A DNA stretch of 64,000 bases from Prochlorococcus marinus str. GP2 (GCF_000759885.1 NZ_JNAH01000008.1:124001-188000); one strand, 5' to 3'. Positions 1 to 8,677 are shown, counted from the stretch's first letter. Notes: generated by a model not told the origin, from the letters alone. Program-made: numbers and translations.

Positions 1-2
1 TT

Positions 3-542
3 GCAGCAGCAAGAAAAGTTGGATTATCTGGCAAAAAGATTAAAGATTCTTTATCTAATTACAAACAATTACCCCATAGGATGGAAACAATTTATAAAAA
101 TAATAATCTGGAAATCATTAATGATAGTAAAGCTACAAATTTTGACTCATCTATTGCGGGAATCAGTTCAATTGAAGGTCCAATAATAATCATTGCTGGG
201 GGTAGATTAAAAGGCAATGAATATAGTGAGTGGATAAAAGTTTTAAAGAAAAAAGTTAAATGTGTTTTTCTTTTTGGAGAAAGCTCAAAAGTCCTAAAAA
301 TGGCGCTTATTAATGAAGGATTTAAAAAAAATATTTTTGAATTTTCAGAACTAAAAGAGCTTTTAAATTTTGTTTTTCATTATTTACAAAATAATAGGGT
401 TGGGACATTATTATTCTCACCTTCATGCTCTAGTTTTGATCAATTTAAAAATTATGAAGAGCGTGGAGATTATTTCAAGAAACTAATAAGTGAAAAATTA
501 AAGGTTAATAAATCCATTTTTTATTCAAGTATCATTTCGTAA
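3..542 (+). CDS. murD: UDP-N-acetylmuramoylalanine--D-glutamate ligase, C-terminal part
   Basis: This is the 3' part of murD, open at the left edge of the window and read in frame 3. MurD adds D-glutamate to UDP-MurNAc-L-Ala in cytoplasmic peptidoglycan precursor synthesis. The visible part carries the family's Mur-ligase marks: LPHRME, then NDSKATN, the IIAGG segment, and near the end [17 protein letters not shown], the C-terminal hallmark of MurD. The ATP-binding central domain lies outside the window. An internal ATG at 81 exists, but the homologous reading continues upstream of it, so the gene does not begin there. The next gene follows after 86 bases on the same strand. Confidence 0.93.
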   Translation, partial: AAARKVGLSGKKIKDSLSNYKQLPHRMETIYKNNNLEIINDSKATNFDSSIAGISSIEGPIIIIAGGRLKGNEYSEWIKVLKKKVKCVFLFGESSKVLKMALINEGFKKNIFEFSELKELLNFVFHYLQNNRVGTLLFSPSCSSFDQFKNYEERGDYFKKLISEKLKVNKSIFYSSIIS

Positions 543-628
543 TTTTCAGGTCGGTCATCACAACCGTTTACCCTCTAGCAAATATTCACTTAATTAGTTA
601 GATTTTGACTATAAATTAACTACTATCA

Positions 629-943
629 ATGAGTGAATCTAACAATTTACCTCAAGCAATAAGTCATAAAAAATTAAGTTACTTGATGCTTAAAGCACAA
701 AAGGATGCTCATTTTTCTGATGAATTAGCAGAAATAGAAAGCCCCGAAATAAGAGAATTTGAAGAGTTAATAAACAATTGGGAAGCTTCAACTAAGAAGG
801 TAGTTAATGAGTTATCAAAAAGAAAAGAGAATTTACTAAAAGATAAATCACCAAATTCTTTAATTGCACTTGGTGCAATGGAAGTTCACCTTAACATGGC
901 TTTGCAAGCCTTAAATGCATTTAATAAAGGAGTTGATGGGTAA
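629..943 (+). CDS. conserved hypothetical protein, 104 aa
   Basis: I do not recognise a named domain. The protein is soluble, largely helical and charged (a lysine/glutamate-rich middle, then a hydrophobic LIALGAMEVHLNMALQAL segment that could form an amphipathic helix). There is no signal peptide or membrane segment. It lies 86 bases after murD on the same strand and is convergent with the pirin gene. Codon use and length suggest a genuine picocyanobacterial gene. Confidence 0.75.
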   Translation: MSESNNLPQAISHKKLSYLMLKAQKDAHFSDELAEIESPEIREFEELINNWEASTKKVVNELSKRKENLLKDKSPNSLIALGAMEVHLNMALQALNAFNKGVDG

Positions 944-957
944 AAGCAAAAGATTAA

Positions 958-1689
958 TTATAAGGAAGGCATCGAAAATAAGAGAAAATCTAAGTCTTTT
1001 TCAGTATCTATAGAGACATCATCACCATATTCAACTTCAAAACCCAAGCCATCTCCAGATTCGAGAAATATATTTGAATTAGAGTCTTTACTTTTTAATA
1101 AAAGATTACCTTCTATTATTTGTATCCAATTATATTTATCGATTTTTAATGGCAATTTTTTTTCTTTAATTGGCTTATATTTACAACGCCATAAAGAGAT
1201 CCTTTGATTTAGAAAAAGCTTATTATTTTTAACGTCTTTATAATTAAAAATAAGATTATCCCACAACTTTTCATTTAATGAAATTTGATCATATCGAGGT
1301 TTGATATTTTCTTTTTCAGGGTATATCCAAATCTGGAACAACTTACAGTTCTCATTTTCTTCATTCTTCTCGCTATGAGAGATTCCAGTGCCTGCAGACA
1401 TAACTTGTACTTCATCTTTGTGAATTTTTCCAAGATTGTTTAAAGAGTCTCTATGAGTTATTGCTCCTTTTGTTACGACAGTAATTATTTCCATATTTGC
1501 ATGAGAATGTGTATTAAATCCTGCATTAGGAGAAATAATATCTTCATTTATAACTCTAATTTTCCCAAAATTATCCCATTTTGGATCTCTATGCTCTGCG
1601 AAAGAAAATGAATGCATTGAATGCAGCCAATCTCTTCTTGATAAAAATCTATCATCGGATTTTCTTATTTTAATAATATTAAAAACCAT
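958..1689 (-). CDS. pirin family protein (YhhW-like cupin)
   Basis: Pirin-type bicupin of about 243 aa. From the ATG at 1689, the N-terminal cupin shows the family metal ligands: two His in NTHSHANME (about residues 61 and 63) and a His plus Glu in GISHSEKN (about 105 and 107). An R-DWLHSMHSFSFAEH segment near residue 20 is typical of pirins. Bacterial pirins of this type bind Fe or another metal, and some have quercetin dioxygenase activity; the physiological substrate here is unknown. A TTG one codon upstream could also be read as the start. It converges with the small gene ending at 943. Confidence 0.9.
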   Translation of the reverse strand: MVFNIIKIRKSDDRFLSRRDWLHSMHSFSFAEHRDPKWDNFGKIRVINEDIISPNAGFNTHSHANMEIITVVTKGAITHRDSLNNLGKIHKDEVQVMSAGTGISHSEKNEENENCKLFQIWIYPEKENIKPRYDQISLNEKLWDNLIFNYKDVKNNKLFLNQRISLWRCKYKPIKEKKLPLKIDKYNWIQIIEGNLLLKSKDSNSNIFLESGDGLGFEVEYGDDVSIDTEKDLDFLLFSMPSL

Positions 1690-1781
1690 CAAACTTGAAT
1701 AGAATAAAAAATTCTAAATAATTAGAAAAATATTTGTAAAATTTTTTGATAAATTATCCCAAAAAAAAGCAAATATCAAAT

Positions 1782-1910
1782 TTAAAAATTTATTTTACTC
1801 TGAGCCTTATTAGCCTTTATCAATATTTTTTGTGCTTCATCTCTTGTAAGGCATTTTTCTGCTTTTACATTTAAGTTTTTAAGTTTTTGCAGTTGCTTTG
1901 TGTTACCCAT
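1782..1910 (-). CDS. small hypothetical protein, 42 aa
   Basis: Short ORF starting at the ATG at 1910 and ending in TAA. The protein is basic and soluble (MGNTKQLQKLKNLNVKAEKC, then LTRDEAQKILIKANKAQ), with one cysteine and a helix-forming C-terminal half. No domain is recognised. It fills the space between the pirin gene and the DUF1643 gene on the same strand. Confidence 0.55.
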   Translation of the reverse strand: MGNTKQLQKLKNLNVKAEKCLTRDEAQKILIKANKAQSKINF

Positions 1911-1975
1911 ACTTTAACCCTTTATTAAAGTTATTTTAACATAAGTTTAAATTAACTGCCTCATAAACCTTTGCA

Positions 1976-2518
1976 TCAAATCGTTTTTACAGCTTTGAGA
2001 ATGGAATTATCAGAGCAGTATAGAGGATGTATTGGATTATCTTTAATTGTTTTCTTAATTAAAAGCGGTCCAAGAGGATTATCAAAATTATTTTTTCTGA
2101 TTGAGTTATATTGCATTATTTTTTTTAATATTCTTTTATTTCTATTTAGAAATTTCCCTTTGTTACCCCAACCTAACCATAAATCACAATTTTTATTTTC
2201 AGACCAGTGTTTTAAGTTTTTATAAATATGATTATTGTTTAAATAACCAACAGGGTTTTTGTGATTAAAGAGTCTTCCTGGATTACTTGAAATAAGAGCA
2301 AATAAATTTATTAATTTTACTTTGCCATAATTATTATTTTTCGAGATTTTAATTATCTTTTTTGTTGTATTATCCAAGAAAACTGTATCTGATAATGAAG
2401 GATTTAGACCAATAAAAATAATTTCTTTTTTAGATTTAGAAATCTTATAACTTAAACTCCATCTATATATTTTGTTAGCACTTATTAGACAATTTCTTTC
2501 TAAAAATAAATTTTTCAA
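1976..2518 (-). CDS. DUF1643 domain-containing protein
   Basis: 180 aa protein matching the DUF1643 pattern: IFIGLNPSLSDTVFLDNTTKK near residue 35, then NLFAL...NPGRL and NPVGYLNNNHI, and a C-terminal HPLY segment. The function of the family is not established. The start is a TTG whose bases overlap the TGA of the upstream DUF2214 gene by four bases, which implies translational coupling. No internal ATG could replace it. Confidence 0.8.
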   Translation of the reverse strand: MKNLFLERNCLISANKIYRWSLSYKISKSKKEIIFIGLNPSLSDTVFLDNTTKKIIKISKNNNYGKVKLINLFALISSNPGRLFNHKNPVGYLNNNHIYKNLKHWSENKNCDLWLGWGNKGKFLNRNKRILKKIMQYNSIRKNNFDNPLGPLLIKKTIKDNPIHPLYCSDNSILKAVKTI

Positions 2519-3000
2519 CCTAAACCTACACCTCTAGCCATAAGAGTTGCGAACAAAGGTATTGTTGCAAAGCCAACTAATTCGGTAGTAATTATTAGTC
2601 TAAACCTCTTCACTAGGTTTTCTGAAATTTCAGGTAGTTTATTCTTACTTAGTGGAATTGCCCAGAGGATATATGTTGTCGTCGGGTATAAAGAAAGTAA
2701 GCCAACCAAAATGTAGAGCGAAACCTTTATCCAAAACACAGGATTACCCGTATAGAAATCACCTCCTTGACCAAAATACTTAACACGCAAAATCCCAGTA
2801 ACTAATATCGCAACTCCTGCTAAACCATAAATCACATCTGCAATTATCATTGAGATCGTCTCATTTCTATTAAGACCTACTTTGAGAGTCAATCTTTCAA
2901 ATAAAAGAGAACCAAAACACAATATTATTCCTAAATAATGAACATATGCTACTAATGCACTTTTAGCAATTTCACCTGTAAATAAAGTTCCTAATAACAT
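2515..3000 (-). CDS. DUF2214 family membrane protein
   Basis: 161 aa integral membrane protein with about four hydrophobic helices (around residues 12-33, 50-68, 87-105 and 135-155). The pattern AYVHYLGIILCFGSLLFER followed by DVIYGLAGVAILVTGILRV is that of the DUF2214 family, whose function is unknown. It is the upstream gene of a two-gene unit with the DUF1643 gene, overlapping it by four bases. Confidence 0.82.
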   Translation of the reverse strand: MLLGTLFTGEIAKSALVAYVHYLGIILCFGSLLFERLTLKVGLNRNETISMIIADVIYGLAGVAILVTGILRVKYFGQGGDFYTGNPVFWIKVSLYILVGLLSLYPTTTYILWAIPLSKNKLPEISENLVKRFRLIITTELVGFATIPLFATLMARGVGLG

Positions 3001-3087
3001 TTTCTAGTCAAAATTTATACAATCCTAACCACCAAATTAAGAATTTGTTTAGGAATAAATTAATAACTTAAAAGCAAAGTATTAAAT

Positions 3088-3837
3088 CTAAGACTCTAAA
3101 TACCTTTTCTGGCCATCTTCAAAAAAATCCTTTTTATTCCATACTTCGATTACATCTGGGAAATGTTTTTCCATACAATTATCACAAACCCCATGGCTGA
3201 ATCTAATATCACTAATTTTCGAAAGATATTTTTCTAAATGCATCCAATCGCCCTCCTTATTTTTCACTTCTCTGCAATATGAACAGACAGATAAAATACC
3301 TTCCTGTTTGTGCAAGTTAGACAAAGCATCTAGCAAGTTTAATGACTTTTTTCTAAGCTCTAAAAATGAAACTATTTGCTTGGATAATAATTCCATAATA
3401 TTAAATTGTTGTGTAGTTAGATTTCCTGGCTTTCTGTCTATTACACAAAGAGTTCCAAGTTTATTACCATCACTATTTCTAAGGGGAAAACCTGCATAAA
3501 AACGAATCTTGGGGTCTCCTGTTACCAATGGATTATTTATAAACCTTTCATCTTGGAAAGCATCATGAATAATTAATGGACTATTTTCTTTTATTGCATG
3601 GGTACAAAAAGACCAATCTCTTCTAGTTTCTGATATTTGAAGTCCTATTTTGGCTTTAAACCATTGTTTATCTTTGTCTACCAAAGTCATTAAAGAAATA
3701 GGCACATTACAGGTTGTAGCAGCAATTTTTGTAATATCGTCATAACATGATTCTGGCTTGGTTCCCAAAATCCTATATTCTGCTAAAGCTTTTAATCTTC
3801 TTTCCTCTTCTTCTTTTTTTGATACAAGATTCTGCAT
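3088..3837 (-). CDS. GAF-domain sensor protein with C-terminal CxxC/CxxC motif
   Basis: 249 aa soluble protein. Residues of about 20-165 form a GAF domain (CNVPISLMTLVDKDKQWFK, then WSFCTHAI, then RFYAGFPLR...GTLCVIDRKPG), the type that senses small ligands or redox state. The C-terminal 65 residues hold two CxxC pairs (C185/C188 and C218/C221) around GDWMHLEKYLS and FSHGVC, an arrangement seen next to GAF/PAS sensors that may bind zinc or an Fe-S centre. There is no kinase, GGDEF or DNA-binding output domain, so the signalling route is unknown. Confidence 0.85.
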   Translation of the reverse strand: MQNLVSKKEEEERRLKALAEYRILGTKPESCYDDITKIAATTCNVPISLMTLVDKDKQWFKAKIGLQISETRRDWSFCTHAIKENSPLIIHDAFQDERFINNPLVTGDPKIRFYAGFPLRNSDGNKLGTLCVIDRKPGNLTTQQFNIMELLSKQIVSFLELRKKSLNLLDALSNLHKQEGILSVCSYCREVKNKEGDWMHLEKYLSKISDIRFSHGVCDNCMEKHFPDVIEVWNKKDFFEDGQKRYLES

Positions 3838-3949
3838 TAATCTTCACCAATAATTAAAACTTTAAAATTAAAGTTTCTCCAAAAAACTTTTTCCGTCTAA
3901 TACTTAATAAAAAAAAGATAAACTTATTGAATTGTTACTTACTGATTTA

Positions 3950-5197
3950 TTACTTATTAATTATTGATTGATTTAACTTTGAGACTGCCATCCCAGCGAT
4001 CCATCCACTTGTCCAACAATGTTGAAAATTAAATCCACCAGTAATCCCATCAACATCCAAAACTTCTCCAGAAAAAAATAACCCTGGACAAATTAAGCTC
4101 TCCATACTTTTAAAATTAACCTCATTAATTTTTACACCTCCGGAAGTAACAAATTCCTCTCCAAATGGACCTTTGCCCGAAATTATATATTTATCCCTAA
4201 TTAGAGTATTTATCATTATCTCTCTTTCATCCGCCAGTAAATCAGCCCACTTTTTCTCTTTATCAATTCCTATTTTCTTCAATAAAAAAATCCATAATCT
4301 TTTTGTTAATAGTGGAACAGGTCTACTATTAATAAGTTTCACCTTGCCTTTATTTAATCTTAAATAATTAATTTTTTCTTTTAACTCCTCATAACTTAAA
4401 GAAGACCATTTAATGATTAAATTAAATTTATATTTTTGGCTATAAAGTTCCCTTGCTGCAATTGATGAAAGTTTTAATACTGCTGGCCCACTAAACCCCC
4501 AATGCGTTATTAGTAAATCGCCTCTATTTTGAAAATTTTTATTGTTTAAATTAATTTCTATATCTATGCCCCTTATCGATACCCCACTACATTCATCCAA
4601 ATTTGGTTCTTTTGTGGAAAAAGTAAAAAGCGATGGTACAGGTTTAACAATGTTGTGTCCAAGATTTTGAGCTAATTTATATCCGCTTGGATTACCTCCA
4701 GTTGAAAGAATAATATTGTTTGCAGTTACCTTTGCTTTTTTAAGACTAAAAATATTGAATATATTATCTGGAGTTTTTGAAATTTCTTTTACAAAAAATT
4801 TTGTTAGTATTTCTACGTTTTTTGATAAAGCACTTTTTCTCAAACAATCAATAACATCTGAAGAAGAATTAGACGCTGGGAATACTCTTAGATCTTCCTC
4901 AATTTTTAATTTTAAACCTTTTTTCTCAAACCAATCGTATACATCTCCAGCAGCAAAACGATTAAATGATTCCAAGAGCTGAATTCCACCTCTGGGGTAA
5001 TTCTCAATTAGTTCATTCGGTATCCATGTCGCATTAGTGACGTTACATCTTCCCCCTCCACTAATCCTTACTTTCTCCATAAGTTTTGAAGTTCCTTCAA
5101 GAATTATTATTCTTTTTACTCCATTTTCAGCAGCAGTTATTGCTGTCATAAAACCGGCTGCACCGCCTCCAACAACTGCTAAATCAAAAGGTTCCAA
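3950..5197 (-). CDS. NAD(P)/FAD-dependent oxidoreductase, BaiN/HI0933 family
   Basis: 415 aa flavoprotein. The N-terminal dinucleotide-binding fold is clear (VVGGGAAGFMTAITAAENG, about residues 8-26), followed by SGGGRCNVTNA near residue 46 and the C-terminal FAD-contact segment DVDGITGGFNFQHCWTSGW, all hallmarks of the HI0933/YhiN/BaiN group. Members are flavin reductases whose substrate is uncertain in most bacteria. Translation appears to start at TTG 5197. It is divergent from the small gene at 5383. Confidence 0.9.
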   Translation of the reverse strand: MEPFDLAVVGGGAAGFMTAITAAENGVKRIIILEGTSKLMEKVRISGGGRCNVTNATWIPNELIENYPRGGIQLLESFNRFAAGDVYDWFEKKGLKLKIEEDLRVFPASNSSSDVIDCLRKSALSKNVEILTKFFVKEISKTPDNIFNIFSLKKAKVTANNIILSTGGNPSGYKLAQNLGHNIVKPVPSLFTFSTKEPNLDECSGVSIRGIDIEINLNNKNFQNRGDLLITHWGFSGPAVLKLSSIAARELYSQKYKFNLIIKWSSLSYEELKEKINYLRLNKGKVKLINSRPVPLLTKRLWIFLLKKIGIDKEKKWADLLADEREIMINTLIRDKYIISGKGPFGEEFVTSGGVKINEVNFKSMESLICPGLFFSGEVLDVDGITGGFNFQHCWTSGWIAGMAVSKLNQSIINK

Positions 5198-5382
5198 AAA
5201 CTTATTATTTAATATGCTTCAATCTGATAATAGCAAGTAGTCATAAAGAAAAATTAGTCCAAACACCATAAAAAAATAAATATAAAACTTTAAAACCACA
5301 TAATAAATAGCTACGATTCGCCAATTTTTAAATTTCTAGAAAAATCAACACAGTCGTTATTTTTATGCTTTAAGTTAATTAA

Positions 5383-5619
5383 ATGAGTTTGTTATTTTCT
5401 TACGTTAAATATTCTGAGGCCAGTTTTCCTATGACTGGTCAATATACTGCTCTTCTTTTAATAACTTCTGTTATATGGGTTCTACTTTGGTTTGGATATA
5501 GACAAAATAAGATAAATGATGAGATCAAGAAAAAAGAAAAAGAAGAAAGAATTAATGCGAAAGTTCAAAGAAGAAAGAAGTTAGAGAGTTTGTACCCTAC
5601 TAATAAAAAAACTGTCTAA
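5383..5619 (+). CDS. small single-helix membrane protein, 78 aa
   Basis: A membrane helix (about residues 22-40, ALLLITSVIWVLLWFGY) is followed by a long, highly charged Lys/Glu/Arg helix likely to lie in the cytoplasm or form a coiled coil. No named family is recognised. It is followed 21 bases later by another tiny membrane ORF on the same strand. Confidence 0.7.
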   Translation: MSLLFSYVKYSEASFPMTGQYTALLLITSVIWVLLWFGYRQNKINDEIKKKEKEERINAKVQRRKKLESLYPTNKKTV

Positions 5620-5640
5620 AATAAATAATTTTAAGTAAAT

Positions 5641-5739
5641 ATGAAAAAAATTGATTTCAAATCATTGATTCAGTACTTACCGGGGATTTTGATTCTTATT
5701 TATGTATTCTTTTTAGCATTTACTCAATTTATAAAATAA
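5641..5739 (+). CDS. tiny membrane peptide, 32 aa
   Basis: ORF MKKIDFKSLIQYLPG followed by a hydrophobic ILILIYVFFLAF helix and a short polar tail. It consists almost entirely of one transmembrane helix, like many picocyanobacterial mini-proteins. It lies between the 78 aa membrane protein and the permease gene, all on the plus strand and closely spaced. Confidence 0.55.
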   Translation: MKKIDFKSLIQYLPGILILIYVFFLAFTQFIK

Positions 5740-5757
5740 AATTTTGAACTATTTGTT

Positions 5758-6630
5758 TTGATTGGAATCCTTTCTGCTTTTGGAGCTGCTACATCTTGGA
5801 CATATGCGTGCTTTATTTGGCGCTCGCAAACTCAAAAATATAAATCAATAGATATTAATTTAATAAAAAATATAATAGCTTTTTTAATTTTTATACCTGC
5901 TTTTATCAATCTAAGTTCTACAACTGAATTAAAAAACATATTTATTCTACTAATTAGTGGAATAATAGGTATTGGTTTTGGTGATACTTTCTATTTAAAG
6001 TCACTACAGACAATTGGCACAAGAAAAACTTTATCTATAGAAACTCTTTCTCCGTTAATGGCAGCTTTATCAGGGGAATTTTTTATTAATGAAAATTTAA
6101 CAACTAAATCATGGGTTGGAGTAATTATAGTAACGATTTCGTTATTCATTATTCTCAGAAAAGGTAACGATTTTAAAGAGGAAAACTCCTCTTTCTCAGA
6201 AAAAAATAACTTTAAGATTTTTGCTTTTCCTTTTTTATCAGTTTTATGTGCTGTTCTTGGAGGTCTTTTATCAAGGATAGTTTTCCTTCAAAGCAATTTA
6301 TCTCCTTTCCTTACAACTGAAATAAGATTATTAGGTGCAATAATTTTTTTAACTAGTCTAAAAGGATTTAAGATTAATTTTTTCTTAAAAAACATAGACA
6401 AAAAACAACAAAAAAGATTTTTTATTTCAATACTTCTTGGAACAAATGTAGGAATATTTCTACAACAAGTTGTGTTTAAAACCCTTCCCATAGGAGTAGG
6501 ATGGGCTTTATTAAGCATATCTCCAGTAATTTCCTTATTTTTTGCTAAGACTGAGGAAAGAGAAATTACCAAAAAAATAATATTTTTTACTTGTTTTTTA
6601 TTTTTTGGCTTGACATTAATAATTCTTTAA
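5758..6630 (+). CDS. DMT-superfamily (EamA-like) permease
   Basis: 290 aa with about ten hydrophobic helices arranged as two homologous halves: residues 1-135 with GDTFYLKSLQTIG and ETLSPLMAALSGEFFINE, and 155-290 with LLSISPVISLFFAKTEERE. This is the EamA pattern of the drug/metabolite transporter superfamily in the inner membrane. The substrate cannot be inferred. The start is a TTG at 5758; no in-frame ATG lies close by, and the first helix begins directly after it. Confidence 0.85.
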   Translation: MIGILSAFGAATSWTYACFIWRSQTQKYKSIDINLIKNIIAFLIFIPAFINLSSTTELKNIFILLISGIIGIGFGDTFYLKSLQTIGTRKTLSIETLSPLMAALSGEFFINENLTTKSWVGVIIVTISLFIILRKGNDFKEENSSFSEKNNFKIFAFPFLSVLCAVLGGLLSRIVFLQSNLSPFLTTEIRLLGAIIFLTSLKGFKINFFLKNIDKKQQKRFFISILLGTNVGIFLQQVVFKTLPIGVGWALLSISPVISLFFAKTEEREITKKIIFFTCFLFFGLTLIIL

Positions 6631-6706
6631 TCTCTGAGTTAATGTAAAAAATACTCATGTTAATAAAAATCAAATTAAATAAAATTCCCTATAAACACCC
6701 AAAACA

Positions 6707-6829
6707 ATGAAAACTTTAAAGAAAAAAAGACTCGGCACATTGGAAGTTTATGTTATTTTTTTAAGCTGCATTTATGCAGGCTTTATAGGTTATAAATCTC
6801 TATTAAATATTTTATTTACTTGGAATTAA
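6707..6829 (+). CDS. small membrane protein, 40 aa
   Basis: MKTLKKKRLGTLEV followed by one hydrophobic helix (YVIFLSCIYAGFIGY) and a short tail. The Lys/Arg-rich N terminus predicts an N-in orientation. Its stop codon overlaps by four bases the stop of the convergent gene at 6826-6960. No family is recognised. Confidence 0.55.
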   Translation: MKTLKKKRLGTLEVYVIFLSCIYAGFIGYKSLLNILFTWN

Positions 6830-6960
6830 TTAATTCTTTCTAATGATTTAATCAACTTACCTCCATCTTGATCATCATCATCATTTGAAGCGAAAAATAA
6901 AAAAAATATTCCTAAAGAAGCTATAGATAGCGAAATTGACAATACAGAAAGCTCATCCAT
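6826..6960 (-). CDS. small membrane protein with acidic DDDDQDGG tail, 44 aa
   Basis: An N-terminal hydrophobic helix (about residues 4-24) is followed by SNDDDDQDGGKLIKSLERIN. The acidic DDQDGG-x-LI stretch recurs in the 60 aa protein at 8098-8280, so the two are probably related. The acidic patch could bind a divalent cation (inference). It overlaps the convergent gene's stop by four bases. Confidence 0.6.
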   Translation of the reverse strand: MDELSVLSISLSIASLGIFFLFFASNDDDDQDGGKLIKSLERIN

Positions 6961-7079
6961 AAATTAGAAATTTTTTTTTATGATAAACGAAAAAAAATAA
7001 AAGACAGTAAAGAAATACACATTCTCTAAAATAAACATTTCTTTTATTTGTAAAATAAAAAATACCTCCGAACTATTTC

Positions 7080-7355
7080 GTGAAAGTTCTAATAACTTCC
7101 CCCTGTAGTGCAAGCGTAATAATTCAGTATGGAATAAAAAGTTGGACTATTTGGGAATGTGAGCCAAGAAAATTTCAATGGAATTAAGATGATTAGGGAA
7201 TTTGCTTAATTATTGAAGGTCAAGCGAAAATAAGTACCCAAAACGTTTACATTTACTTGATTAAAGCTGGAGATCTAGTTGAGTTTCCTGCTGGACTTAA
7301 CTGCGAATGGGAAGTAACCAAAAGTATTAAAAAACATTATCGATTGGGTAGCTAA
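7080..7355 (+). pseudogene. broken cupin gene (DUF861-like) with two in-frame stops
   Basis: One continuous frame from a GTG at 7080 to TAA at 7353-7355 reads as a small cupin of about 91 residues: YGIKSWTIWECEPRKFQWN, then GICLIIEGQAKIST, IKAGDLVEFPAGLNCEWEV and a KKHY tail. This matches the (S)-ureidoglycine aminohydrolase-like/DUF861 cupins common in cyanobacteria. The frame is interrupted by TAA after FQWN and by TAG three codons later, in the loop that normally joins the first strands. No frameshift is needed. It is best read as a recent pseudogene; sequencing error or two short products cannot be excluded. Confidence 0.75.
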
Positions 7356-7447
7356 ATTTAAGAAAAAAGATTTTTTCTTCTTTACTGTTAAGTCAATGTA
7401 GATAAAATATGGTTAATAAATAAATTTTCAATAAGGAAACTAATATT

Positions 7448-7618
7448 ATGCCTTTTACTGATCAAGAATATTTTGAGGTTATTGAAAAAAACGAAATCGT
7501 AAAAAAGGCCTTTGAAAATATTAAGCAAATTTGCATTGATTTACAAAAACAAACAAATTGTCCTGAAGAGGATCTAAAAGATTTTCTGGAATTTATTTCT
7601 AAACAATGGAATAAGTAA
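7448..7618 (+). CDS. small soluble hypothetical protein, 56 aa
   Basis: ORF beginning MPFTDQEYFEVIEKNEIV. It is acidic and predicted all-helical, has two cysteines (about residues 29 and 39), and ends in FLEFISKQWNK. It is preceded by an AAGGAAACTA stretch that could act as a ribosome binding site. No domain is recognised. It is monocistronic, between the broken cupin and an opposite-strand gene. Confidence 0.6.
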   Translation: MPFTDQEYFEVIEKNEIVKKAFENIKQICIDLQKQTNCPEEDLKDFLEFISKQWNK

Positions 7619-7682
7619 TAATTTAAAAGCCTTTTAAATACTAAATTTAAAATTTCAATTTAGTTTTCTGAGATAATAAGTT

Positions 7683-7814
7683 CTAATCTAATTCCTTTTT
7701 TGGTTTTGTATTGATACTGGAAGTTCCCTTAGCAGCAGAAACGAAGAAAAAGAAGCCTACAATTCCAGATATACCAAATATCGCAGCCAAAGGATCAAAA
7801 GTGAAAGAAAACAT
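7683..7814 (-). CDS. small membrane protein, 43 aa
   Basis: From the ATG at 7814 it reads MFSFTFDPLAAIFGIS, a hydrophobic helix (IVGFFFFVSAA) and a Lys-rich soluble tail. The open frame extends 17 codons further to 7865, but that extension is AT-rich and unlike a helix lead-in, so the shorter start is preferred. No family is recognised. Confidence 0.5.
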   Translation of the reverse strand: MFSFTFDPLAAIFGISGIVGFFFFVSAAKGTSSINTKPKKELD

Positions 7815-8097
7815 AGAATTTATAAAATCAAGATAAATAATAGTTTTTGAATCAAAATTGTACAATTTTTGTTAAGTATAAAAAATAACAAATGCGCGAT
7901 TCATTATGTCATTATTAGTTTCTCAGTAGTTTCAAAAAATTATTATTCAAATTGATTTTAAGAATAAAAATATCAATACATACCAAAGATCTATTCGTGC
8001 TAAAGAGAAAAGTTTTTAAAAAATATTTATAGAAATATTGAATAAAACACTACCCAGACGATCCACAATTGTTGTTTCTTTAGATTAATATCAGATC

Positions 8098-8280
8098 ATG
8101 TCAGAATTTTACTCAGCTTCTTCCTTAGTAAGTCCTTTTACAGCGATATTATGGTGCCTATATCCAGTAGCTGTACTTGTAATTATTGAATTACTTCTGG
8201 GGGGTGGTTTTGATGATGACAATAATGACGATCAAGATGGTGGAATGCTAATACCTGCTTACTCTAGATCAGACGTTTGA
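8098..8280 (+). CDS. small membrane protein with acidic DDQDGG tail, 60 aa
   Basis: MSEFYSASSLVSPF is followed by a hydrophobic helix (about residues 16-34), a glycine turn and the acidic FDDDNNDDQDGG run, then MLIPAYSRSDV. It shares DDQDGG-x-LI with the 44 aa protein at 6826-6960. The pattern of a single helix plus acidic tail suggests a thylakoid or inner-membrane accessory peptide (inference). Confidence 0.7.
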   Translation: MSEFYSASSLVSPFTAILWCLYPVAVLVIIELLLGGGFDDDNNDDQDGGMLIPAYSRSDV

Positions 8281-8320
8281 ATTTTTGAATTAAAGACTCA
8301 TAAGGAATTTAATTAAATTG

Positions 8321-8458
8321 GTGAACAATATTGATACAACTCATATTTCTCTAATTATACTTACCATCCTTATGATTTCCTCTCTAACCTGGCTCGTCTT
8401 AAGAACCCTTAAGGAAGGTAGAAAAGCTCTGACAGACATAAATAAGGATAGATTGTGA
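8321..8458 (+). CDS. small membrane protein, 45 aa
   Basis: It starts at GTG 8321 (an adjacent TTG at 8318 is also possible), with AAGGAATTT upstream as ribosome binding site. One helix (about residues 9-27) is followed by a basic tail RTLKEGRKALTDINKDRL. It lies 40 bases after the DDQDGG protein on the same strand and may be cotranscribed. Confidence 0.55.
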   Translation: MNNIDTTHISLIILTILMISSLTWLVLRTLKEGRKALTDINKDRL

Positions 8459-8542
8459 AATACAATAAACATTCAAAAATGTAGAATTTGATTAGATTTA
8501 TAAGTTTTACTAACTAAATAGATATATTTCAAAATTTAAAAA

Positions 8543-8569
8543 CTTTTCCTTCTCAAAGTTGGGGAAAAG
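8543..8569 (+). terminator. hairpin, possible terminator
   Basis: CTTTTCC at 8543-8549 pairs with GGAAAAG at 8563-8569 around a 13-nt loop. It lies 85 bases after the 45 aa gene. The following tract is A-rich rather than T-rich on this strand, so terminator function is uncertain. Confidence 0.3.
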
Positions 8570-8677
8570 CATAAAAAACTTAAATAAATACTAGAATTTG
8601 TTTGATTGCTAAGTCAAAAAATGTTGAAATCCCATTTTTATGAAAGGACTTCTTTGTTATTACTTTAATAAATAAAA

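Noticed and set aside
7683-7865. 60 aa version of the minus-strand membrane protein
   Set aside because: The first 17 codons are AT-rich and do not form a sensible N terminus; the ATG at 7814 is preferred.
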